Assembly (NCBI RefSeq): GCF_017052465.1
Contig: NZ_JAFHKT010000120.1
Location: 21,232-85,231, forward strand
Reading direction: 5' to 3'
DNA: 64,000 bases
Source: Arthrobacter pascens
GTDB taxonomy: Bacteria; Actinomycetota; Actinomycetes; Actinomycetales; Micrococcaceae
Positions 57,637-64,000 of this stretch are shown here, piece by piece. Made by a program: the position numbers and the translations under genes. Under the pieces are notes generated by a model that made no database searches, was not told the origin of the DNA, and saw only the letters and a program-made list of their open reading frames with translations. Each line of letters begins with the position of its first letter. Positions within the stretch are counted from its first letter, which is position 1.

Positions 57637-58589
57637 AAGGTCCGGCCGGTGAGCTTTTCGTAGGCCTCAACGTAACGTGCCCGGGTGCGCTCCACGACGT
57701 CCGCGGGCAGTGCCGGCGGAGGGGTGTCCGAGGCCTTGTCCCAGCCGGACTCGGCCGAGGTCAGCCAGTCGCGGACGTACTGCTTGTCGTACGACGGCTG
57801 GGCCTGGCCCGGCTTGTAGGTCGAGGCGTCCCAGAACCGCGAGGAGTCGGGGGTGAGGACCTCGTCGCCGAGCGTGATGGTGCCGGTCACCACGTCGTAG
57901 CCGAACTCCACCTTGGTGTCGGCGAGGATGATGCCGCGTTCGCGGGCAATCTCCTCCGCCTTGGAGTAGATCTTCAGGGTCAGCTCGCTGAGGCGGCCCG
58001 CGATGTCGTCGCCCACCATGGACACGACCGCGTCATAGGTAATGTTTTCGTCGTGCTCCCCCACCGCGGCCTTGCCCGACGGCGTGAAGATGGCCTTCTC
58101 GAGGCGGGAGCCGTCCACCAGACCCTCGGGGAGCGGAATGCTGCACACGGTGCCGGACTGCCGGTACTCCGCCAGTCCGGAGCCGGTCAGGTAGCCGCGT
58201 GCGATGCATTCCACCGGGAACATCTCCAGTTTCTTGCAGATCATGCCGCGGCCTTCCACAGCGGCGGGCACGCCGTCCTCCACGGTGGACGCCAGCACGT
58301 GGTGCTCAACGTCGAGCTGGTCAAACCACCAGAGGCTCAGCTGGGTCAGGATGCGGCCCTTGTCCGGGATCTCGCTGCTGAGCACGTGGTCAAAGGCGCT
58401 GATGCGGTCGCTGGCCACCACGAGCACGCACTCCTGCCCGAACTGGGTGTTGATGGACGCGTCCGCCGGTTCATACAGGTCGCGGACCTTGCCCGAGTAG
58501 ACGTGCTTCCAGCCCGGGAGATCCAGAGTTGACGTCTCAAGGCCACGCTTGGGGGTGTCTGCGGTGTTGATAGGTTCAGTCACGGTCAT
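57633..58589 (-). CDS. purC: Phosphoribosylaminoimidazole-succinocarboxamide synthase
   Basis: ATP-dependent joining of CAIR and aspartate to SAICAR in purine synthesis. 318 residues. HVYSGKVRDLYE is the ATP-binding loop. VVASDRISAFDHVLSSEIPDKG and PVECIARGYLTGSGLAEY are the family signatures, and LADTKVEFGYD is the metal/substrate site. The monomeric long form resembles the yeast Ade1 type more than the 240-residue E. coli enzyme. The start overlaps the purD stop as ATGA. Its stop codon overlaps the convergent XRE-TPR stop. Confidence 0.97.
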   Translation of the reverse strand: MTVTEPINTADTPKRGLETSTLDLPGWKHVYSGKVRDLYEPADASINTQFGQECVLVVASDRISAFDHVLSSEIPDKGRILTQLSLWWFDQLDVEHHVLASTVEDGVPAAVEGRGMICKKLEMFPVECIARGYLTGSGLAEYRQSGTVCSIPLPEGLVDGSRLEKAIFTPSGKAAVGEHDENITYDAVVSMVGDDIAGRLSELTLKIYSKAEEIARERGIILADTKVEFGYDVVTGTITLGDEVLTPDSSRFWDASTYKPGQAQPSYDKQYVRDWLTSAESGWDKASDTPPPALPADVVERTRARYVEAYEKLTGRTF

Positions 58590-59908
58590 GCCTTTGCTGT
58601 CGGGGCGGAGCCGGTCTGGGCTGAGGAGTTGCCCGCTGCCAGCTTGATTTCACCGCGGGCTGCCTTGCCGCCGATGTCCCGGCGGAACTGGGCGCCTTCG
58701 AGCTGGACCAGCTCCACGCCGTCGTACGCCTTTTCCCTCGCTTCCACGAGGTCGGAGCCAAGCGCCACCACGGCGAGGACCCGGCCACCGGCCGAGACCA
58801 CTTTGCCTTCGTCATCGAGCTTTGTTCCGGCATGGATCACGTGCACGCCGTCGAGCTCGTCCACTTTCTTCAGGCCGCGGATGCGGTCGCCGGTACGCGG
58901 GGTGTCGGGGTAGTTTTCAGACGCCACGACGACGGCGACGGCAGTCTCCCTGGACCAGCGCAGCTCTTCAGCCTTGTCCAGTTCGCCCTTGGCGGCTGCC
59001 AGGAGCAGGGAACCGAGGGGCGTCTTGAGACGGGCCAGCACCGCCTGGGTTTCGGGATCGCCGAACCGGACGTTGAACTCGATGACCCGCGTGCCGCGGG
59101 ATGTCAGGGCCAGTCCGACGAACAGGACACCGACGAACGGGGTGCCGCGCCGGGCCATCTCGGTGATGGTGGGCTGGGCCACGCGGTCGATGACCTCCTG
59201 GACCAGGCCCTTGGGGGCCCATTCCAGCGGCGTGTAGGCGCCCATGCCGCCGGTGTTGGGGCCCTCGTCGTTGTCGTAGATGCGCTTGAAGTCCTGCGCC
59301 GGGGACAGTGCCACCGTATTGCGGCCGTCGCACAGGACAAACACCGAGACCTCGGGACCGTCCAGGAATTCCTCGATGACGACGGTTCCCCCCGCATCGA
59401 AGCAGGTCTGGGCGTGCGCCAGGGCGTCGTCGCGGCTGTTGGTGACCACCACGCCCTTGCCGGCGGCCAGGCCGTCGTCCTTCACCACGTACGGCGCACC
59501 GAAGGTGTCAAGGGCCGCCGCGGCTTCCTCGGCGTTGCCTGCCACGAGGGCCATGGCCGTGGGGACGCCGGCCTCAGCCATGATCTGTTTGGCGAAGGCC
59601 TTGGAGGCTTCGAGCTGGGCGGCCGCCTTGCTGGGCCCGAACACCGGGATGCCCGCGGCGCGGACGGCGTCGGAAACACCGGCGGCAAGCGGAGCCTCGG
59701 GCCCCACGACCACCAGGTCGACGTCGAGCCGGGTGGCGAGCGCCGCCACGGCATCCGGATCATTCCCGTCGATGGCGTGCGTGGGCACGAGCCTGCTGAT
59801 GCCGGCGTTGCCTGGAGCCGCATGGACTTCGGAAACGTTGGGGTCTGCAAGCAGGGAACGGACAATGGCGTGTTCGCGGCCACCGGGGCCAATGACGAGT
59901 ACCTTCAC
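58586..59908 (-). CDS. purD: Phosphoribosylamine-glycine ligase
   Basis: GAR synthetase, second step of purine synthesis. 440 residues with the ATP-grasp fold. VKVLVIGPGGREHAIVRSL is the N-terminal domain. KDDGLAAGKGVVV and the GFNVRFGDPETQAVL-like segment (FNVRFGDPETQAVLARL) are the ATP and Mg sites. The GTG at 59908 is used because the protein then starts at the family-standard KVLVIGPGG and GGAG lies just upstream. A longer frame adds 26 Arg/Gly-rich residues without support. It heads the purD-purC operon. Confidence 0.96.
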   Translation of the reverse strand: MKVLVIGPGGREHAIVRSLLADPNVSEVHAAPGNAGISRLVPTHAIDGNDPDAVAALATRLDVDLVVVGPEAPLAAGVSDAVRAAGIPVFGPSKAAAQLEASKAFAKQIMAEAGVPTAMALVAGNAEEAAAALDTFGAPYVVKDDGLAAGKGVVVTNSRDDALAHAQTCFDAGGTVVIEEFLDGPEVSVFVLCDGRNTVALSPAQDFKRIYDNDEGPNTGGMGAYTPLEWAPKGLVQEVIDRVAQPTITEMARRGTPFVGVLFVGLALTSRGTRVIEFNVRFGDPETQAVLARLKTPLGSLLLAAAKGELDKAEELRWSRETAVAVVVASENYPDTPRTGDRIRGLKKVDELDGVHVIHAGTKLDDEGKVVSAGGRVLAVVALGSDLVEAREKAYDGVELVQLEGAQFRRDIGGKAARGEIKLAAGNSSAQTGSAPTAKA

Positions 59909-60028
59909 AGTCTCCAAGCGTACTTTGTGGACGCCCCGGGCTCCTAAGCTATGTCGGCGCGGGCATCGGGACGGCATCGGAACCATCCCGGGGACCCGCC
60001 GCTACGAACCAACGGCATGAGGAAGCTG

Positions 60029-61594
60029 ATGAAGTGGATTAAGGGTCCCACCGCGATGGCGGCGCTGGCCGGCGTGGCGGCGGCCGCCGTCGTTCTTTCC
60101 GTTGCGGAGCTGATCGGAGCGTTCTTTACCGCCCGGGCGACTCCCGTCCTTGCCCTGGGCTCCACTTTCATTGACTTCACGCCGCCGTGGCTGAAGGATT
60201 TTGCGATCGCCACCTTCGGCACGGGCGACAAGGCGGCACTGTTCGTGGGCATGGGCCTGACCATCTTCGTGCTCGCGTGCGTGCTGGGCGTGGTGGCGCA
60301 CCGGAAGTGGGCGCTGGGCGTGGCCGGGGTGTTGCTGATGGGCGCGGTGATGGTGGCAAGCGTGGTGACGCGGGCCGGCGTGAAGCCATCGGATGCGGTT
60401 CCCACACTCCTCGGAACGCTTGCCGGGCTTGCCGTCCTGCGGCTTCTGGTCTCCCGGCTGTGGCGGCTGCAGCCTTTTCCCGACGCCCCGGCCGACGTCG
60501 CGGCGAAAGAGCCCGAACGCCCGGCCACCTCCCGGCGGGCGTTCTTCGCCTCCACCGCCGTTGCCGCGGCCGCGGCAGGCATCGCCGCCACAGGGGGCCG
60601 GCTGCTCAGCGCCGCGCGCAGCAATGTGGCCCAGGCCCGGGCGTCGCTGCGGCTGCCGGTTCCGGCGAAGGCCGCCGCAGCCCTTCCGGCCGGCCTGCAG
60701 TCCGCCACGCCCGGAGTCACGCCCTGGCTGACACCGAACGGCGATTTCTACCGGATCGATACTGCCCTGAGCGTTCCGGAAATCAATGCCGCCGAATGGG
60801 AGCTGCGGGTGCACGGACTGGTGGAGCAGGAAATCCGGCTGACCTTCCAGGACCTGCTCGACGCCGACCTGATCGAGTCCCATGTGACCCTCACCTGTGT
60901 TTCCAACCCGGTGGGCGGCAACCTCGCCGGCAACGCCAAATGGCTGGGGCTGCCCATCCGTGACGTCCTCAGCCGGGCCCGGCCCAAGGACGGGGCGGAC
61001 ATGGTCCTCTCCACCTCGATCGACGGGTTCAGTGCCTCAACGCCGCTGGAGGTCCTGCAGGACGACCGGGACGCCATGCTGGCCATCGGCATGAACGGCG
61101 AACCGCTGCCGCTGGAACACGGGTACCCCGTGCGCATGGTGGTCCCCGGGCTGTACGGCTTCGTGTCCGCCACCAAGTGGGTGGTGGACCTCGAAGTCAC
61201 GCGCTTCGCCGACAGCCAGGCGTACTGGACGCAGCGTGGCTGGTCCGAACGCGGCCCCATCAAGACCATGGCCCGGGTGGAGGTGCCGAAGTCCTTCGCT
61301 GTGGTCAAGGCCGGGCGGGTGGCGGTCGGGGGAACGGCCTGGGCCCAGACCCGCGGCATCAGCAAGGTGGAGATCCAGATTGACGGCGGCGAGTGGGCAC
61401 CCGCGGTGCTCTCAGAAGAAGCCTCGGTGGTGACGTGGCGGCAGTGGTCCTTCGATTGGGATGCCAAGCCGGGAGCCCACTACATCAAGGTGCGCGCAAC
61501 GGACGGAACGGGCGAGGTCCAGACCGAAAAGCGCGCCGATCCCGTGCCCGACGGCGCCTCCGGATGGCAATCCGTCATGGTGACGGTCGAGTAG
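60029..61594 (+). CDS. Membrane-anchored molybdopterin-dependent oxidoreductase (sulfite oxidase / YedY-like)
   Basis: 521 residues. Residues 1-165 hold about four membrane helices (AALAGVAAAAVVLSVAELIGAFF; LFVGMGLTIFVLACVLGVV; GVAGVLLMGAVMVASVV; LLGTLAGLAVLRLLV). Then SRRAFFASTAVAAAAAGIAA resembles an internal Tat-type twin-arginine segment and fifth helix. The outer domain is of the sulfite-oxidase fold: LTCVSNPVGGNLAGNAKW carries the Moco-binding Cys, with GYPVRMVVPGLYGFVSATKW and a C-terminal Mo-co dimerisation domain (ISKVEIQIDGGEW). The ATG at 60029 has GAGGAAG 5 nt upstream; an ATG at 59951 has no ribosome site. The substrate is unknown. Confidence 0.87.
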   Translation: MKWIKGPTAMAALAGVAAAAVVLSVAELIGAFFTARATPVLALGSTFIDFTPPWLKDFAIATFGTGDKAALFVGMGLTIFVLACVLGVVAHRKWALGVAGVLLMGAVMVASVVTRAGVKPSDAVPTLLGTLAGLAVLRLLVSRLWRLQPFPDAPADVAAKEPERPATSRRAFFASTAVAAAAAGIAATGGRLLSAARSNVAQARASLRLPVPAKAAAALPAGLQSATPGVTPWLTPNGDFYRIDTALSVPEINAAEWELRVHGLVEQEIRLTFQDLLDADLIESHVTLTCVSNPVGGNLAGNAKWLGLPIRDVLSRARPKDGADMVLSTSIDGFSASTPLEVLQDDRDAMLAIGMNGEPLPLEHGYPVRMVVPGLYGFVSATKWVVDLEVTRFADSQAYWTQRGWSERGPIKTMARVEVPKSFAVVKAGRVAVGGTAWAQTRGISKVEIQIDGGEWAPAVLSEEASVVTWRQWSFDWDAKPGAHYIKVRATDGTGEVQTEKRADPVPDGASGWQSVMVTVE

Positions 61595-61663
61595 CGTGCC
61601 GGAAACACCCTGGCCAGGGCGGCCTGCCGGAAGGGGTTCGAGGGTAATGCCAATCCGGCACCA

Positions 61664-61669
61664 TAGACT
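61664..61669 (+). promoter_or_regulatory. -10 element TAGACT of the asparaginase gene (leaderless candidate)
   Basis: TAGACT-GGGGCC-ATG. Same 6-nt geometry and nearly the same 15 bp as upstream of the gene at 11062. Confidence 0.6.
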
Positions 61670-61675
61670 GGGGCC

Positions 61676-62692
61676 ATGCCCCTAAATCCGCATGCCACGT
61701 TCACTGTGGAGTCCGCCGTCGAACTCGCGGTCATTGAACGGAGCGGCTTCATCGAATCGCGGCACATCGGAGCCGCCGTGGTCCTGGCAGGGGACGGCAC
61801 CGTGGTCACGGAACTCGGAGACATCACCACGCCGATCCTTGCCAGGTCCACGCTCAAGCCGCTGCAGGCCCTGGCCTCCATGCAGGCCGGCGTACCGCTC
61901 CGCGGCGCCCAGGTGGCGCTTGCCTGCGCCAGCCACACCGGGTCCCTGGACCACATGGATGTTGTAGAGGGCATGCTCAAAGCCGCCGGTGTGAAGGAGA
62001 ACCAGCTGCAGTGCCCGGAGGCCTGGCCGCAGGATGAAACGGCCCGCACCTGGCTCACCCGCACCGAGAAGGGCAAGTCCCGCCTGGCCTTCAACTGCTC
62101 CGGCAAGCACGCCGCCTTCCTGTGGGCGTGCACGGAGAACGGCTGGGACACGCACAGCTACCTCGAACCCAACCATCCCCTGCAGCAGCGCATCCGCTCC
62201 GTCATCGAGGAATACTCGGAGGAGAAGATCGCCCACCTCGGCATCGACGGCTGCGGCGCCCCGGTGGCCGCGATTTCCCTGACGGGACTGGCCCGGGCCT
62301 ACTCCCGGCTCGGAAAGGCGCCAGGCGACAAGAACTCCAACGCCCGCGCCGCCACGATCGCCACGTCCATGCTGGACTATCCGTGGGCCGTCCAGGGCAG
62401 GGGCGAAGCGAACACCATCGTCATGGAGGAGCTGGACGTCATTGCCAAGATCGGCGCCGAGGGCGTGCTCGTGCTGGCCACGCCGCAGGGCGTCTCAGCG
62501 GCAGTGAAGGTGCTGGACGGCAACCTGCGGGCCACGTCCCTTGTGGGACTGACCCTCCTGGCTGCGGTGGGCGCGGTGGACATCCCGGGGGTGTCCAGTG
62601 TCCTGGAGAAGGTGGTTGAGCCGGTCCTCGGCGGCGGGCGTCCGGTAGGCAAGATCCGCCTGGGCCACGCGGTCTCGGCACTGCTGGACTAG
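61676..62692 (+). CDS. L-asparaginase (Rhizobium etli type II / PF06089 family)
   Basis: 338 residues, cytoplasmic. Hydrolyses asparagine to aspartate and ammonia. This family is unrelated to E. coli AnsA/B. ILARSTLKPLQALASMQAG carries the catalytic Ser-x-x-Lys, and ACASHTGSLDHM has the second conserved Ser/His region. FNCSGKHAAFLWAC has the zinc-site Cys with the Lys. IDGCGAPVAAISLTGLARAYS and PWAVQGRGEANT complete the active site. No signal peptide. The start is probably leaderless. Confidence 0.9.
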   Translation: MPLNPHATFTVESAVELAVIERSGFIESRHIGAAVVLAGDGTVVTELGDITTPILARSTLKPLQALASMQAGVPLRGAQVALACASHTGSLDHMDVVEGMLKAAGVKENQLQCPEAWPQDETARTWLTRTEKGKSRLAFNCSGKHAAFLWACTENGWDTHSYLEPNHPLQQRIRSVIEEYSEEKIAHLGIDGCGAPVAAISLTGLARAYSRLGKAPGDKNSNARAATIATSMLDYPWAVQGRGEANTIVMEELDVIAKIGAEGVLVLATPQGVSAAVKVLDGNLRATSLVGLTLLAAVGAVDIPGVSSVLEKVVEPVLGGGRPVGKIRLGHAVSALLD

Positions 62693-62741
62693 TTTTTACT
62701 CCACCTCAGCAACCAAATTCCACAGCACCCAAGGAGGCAGC

Positions 62742-63119
62742 GTGGCTGTTGCGCGGCGCAGAATTGACATCGACGAAGGCAAAGCGGCACTTGCTACGTG
62801 GCGGGATGCCGGCCACGCGCCGTCGGACGCTCCCGTGCCCCGCTCCGTGATCGCGACGGCGGTGCGGTACACCCTCGAGGAGGTCACCGCCCGGGCACCG
62901 GGCAACTCGGTGGAGGTCCGCGTTCCGCCGTTCGGTGTCACGCAGTGTGTGGAGGGTCCCCGCCACACGCGCGGCACTCCCCCGAACGTCATCGAGTGCG
63001 ACGCCGGCACCTGGCTGGCGATGGCTACCGGCACATTGAATTGGGCGGATGCCGTGGACGCCGGGCGCGTCGCGGCCTCCGGACTCCGCGCGGACCTCTC
63101 CGCGCTGCTGCCTCTCTGA
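62742..63119 (+). CDS. Sterol-carrier-protein-like (SCP2 family) small protein
   Basis: 125 residues. AVRYTLEEVTARAPGNSVEVRVPPFGVTQCVEG, then TPPNVIECDAGTWLAMATGTLNWADAVDAGRVAASG and RADLSALLPL, match the actinobacterial SCP2-like family found near purine genes. The WLAMATGTLNW segment is the core of the hydrophobic pocket. The GTG at 62742 has AAGGAGG upstream, which settles the start. The lipid or ligand bound is unknown. It follows the asparaginase gene by 49 bp and may be co-transcribed. Confidence 0.8.
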   Translation: MAVARRRIDIDEGKAALATWRDAGHAPSDAPVPRSVIATAVRYTLEEVTARAPGNSVEVRVPPFGVTQCVEGPRHTRGTPPNVIECDAGTWLAMATGTLNWADAVDAGRVAASGLRADLSALLPL

Positions 63120-63277
63120 ACCTGCCCCTCAGAACCGGCGCCGCCCTAAGCACATGCGGGAGCCGGGAGCCGCCGCAGGCTTGGACTAGGGACCCTTGTA
63201 GGCGTAGCCACGTAAGAACTAGGGAGGTCGGCCCAGAGGTTCAGGCACCTGCTCGCGGCAGCCTGAAGGATTCCTGT

Positions 63278-63306
63278 AACCGGTATGTGATGGCGATACC
63301 GGTTAA
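63278..63306. terminator. 10-bp inverted repeat downstream of the HNH gene
   Basis: TAACCGGTAT and ATACCGGTTA enclose 9 nt, 14 bp after the HNH stop on the minus strand. No T-run follows, so it may be a U-less terminator or a protein site. Another weak stem (TTCAGG/CCTGAA) lies at 63241-63266. Confidence 0.4.
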
Positions 63307-63319
63307 CGGTTACCGCGGT

Positions 63320-64000
63320 TTAGGAGGCTCGCTCCAGTCGTTCCGTTTGGCTGGTTCCGGGCAGCGGCGGTGCCGTGGAGTGGTAGCCGTGGCCGGTCGG
63401 CGTTCGGAGTTCGATGGTGTGCCTCAGTCGATCTGCGCGCGCGGGGCCGGGCCGGGGTATGGCTTGCCAGCCTGGGGTTTCTTTGGTGTGGTTGCAGGCT
63501 TCGCAGAGCCCTGCTGCGTTTTCGAGGCTGGTGGTTCCGCCGTTGTGCCAGGGAACGATGTGGTCGTGGTGGCGGATGGGGGCGTCGCAGTAGGGGGTGC
63601 GGCAGGTGTCATCGCGGGCCTGGGTGAAGCGCTTCAGCGGGGCCGGGAAGAGGCGTGCCCGTGAGTCCATCGCAACGAGCTCTCCGGTTCCGGGGGCGGT
63701 GTAGAGCCGGCGAACCCAGACGCTGAGTTCCTCACTGCTCGCCGGCTCGACAGCACGGGCCATCGTGCGGGCCCAGCCTGCCGGGACCACGCCGTAGCCG
63801 GGGAGCCGGGCCGGCTCAGAGTCGCCCTGGAAGAGGGTGCGGTCGGTCATGATGAGCTGGATCTCGATGCCGGTGATCCCGCCGGGGGTGCCGGTGGTCC
63901 ATTCGACCAGGTCATCGGCCATGATCTGCCCGCGGGCGCGTTCATCCCCGCCGGAGCGCAGGCTGTCCGCGTGCCGGGTCAGGGCCGCGTGCACGGCGAC
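63320..64000 (-). CDS. DUF222 / HNH endonuclease family protein (partial, N-terminus off the right edge)
   Basis: About 227 C-terminal residues are present; the reading frame stays open to 64000. The DUF222 part ends around [57 protein letters not shown] contains the HNH ββα-metal nuclease: the CxxxxC, HDHIxPW and NGGxTxxxNxxxLCxxCNxxK pattern with all His and Asn present. These proteins occur in many copies in Arthrobacter genomes and some lie in mobile or group-II-like contexts, but none is seen here. The biological role is unknown. Confidence 0.88.
   Translation of the reverse strand, partial: VAVHAALTRHADSLRSGGDERARGQIMADDLVEWTTGTPGGITGIEIQLIMTDRTLFQGDSEPARLPGYGVVPAGWARTMARAVEPASSEELSVWVRRLYTAPGTGELVAMDSRARLFPAPLKRFTQARDDTCRTPYCDAPIRHHDHIVPWHNGGTTSLENAAGLCEACNHTKETPGWQAIPRPGPARADRLRHTIELRTPTGHGYHSTAPPLPGTSQTERLERAS

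Overview
The window is high-GC actinobacterial chromosome, most like Arthrobacter or Pseudarthrobacter (Micrococcaceae). The basis is dense coding, many GTG and TTG starts, ATGA/GTGA-coupled operons, CUT1 sugar importers without their own ATPase, a MarP-type protease, a PonA-type PBP, and a Tad pilus locus next to an Ssd-like ATPase and an MrfA-type helicase. The gene order recalls the topA - helicase - tad/ssd - nth - acs - marP - crp - ponA neighbourhood of mycobacteria. That comparison is from memory, not from an alignment.

Layout. 1-8.5 kb: acuC (cut by the left edge), the KtrB/KtrA potassium system, proC, two tandem unannotated small-RNA candidates, ppx, sseB-like and topA. 8.6-17.1 kb: an ArsR-type regulator, a three-part methyltransferase, two related lipoproteins, trhO, a GNAT protein and an Hrq1/MrfA helicase. 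Most starts in this stretch look leaderless. 17.1-22.6 kb: a seven-gene minus-strand Tad locus (ssd, tadA, tadB, tadC, Flp pilin, two TadE/TadG-like pseudopilins). 22.8-30.6 kb: a family A polymerase, a DUF1508 protein, a repair operon (membrane protein - nth - CoA-type Nudix) and acs.

30.7-43.9 kb is a galactoside-utilisation block: DeoR and LacI regulators, a Gfo/Idh/MocA oxidoreductase, two CUT1 ABC importers without ATPases, a GH36 alpha-galactosidase and galE. The divergent promoter region carries palindromic operators and a Crp-like site. It reads as an accessory insert in an otherwise core neighbourhood.

43.9-55.5 kb: aroQ, marP, crp, Nudix, ridA, DUF4177, ponA, a metallophosphoesterase, a heterodimeric ABC exporter with one degenerate ATP site, and tRNA-Pro(CGG). 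55.6-57.6 kb holds the most novel-looking unit. A 64-residue Sec-secreted peptide carries two identical octapeptides, the second forming its exact C-terminus, and has its own terminator. It is divergent from an XRE-HTH/TPR regulator, which is the architecture of RRNPP peptide quorum sensing. 57.6-64 kb: purC/purD, a membrane-anchored molybdopterin oxidoreductase, L-asparaginase, an SCP-like protein, and a DUF222/HNH endonuclease cut by the right edge.

No insertion sequence, prophage, CRISPR array or rRNA was seen. All functional calls come from reading motifs; no database search was run.
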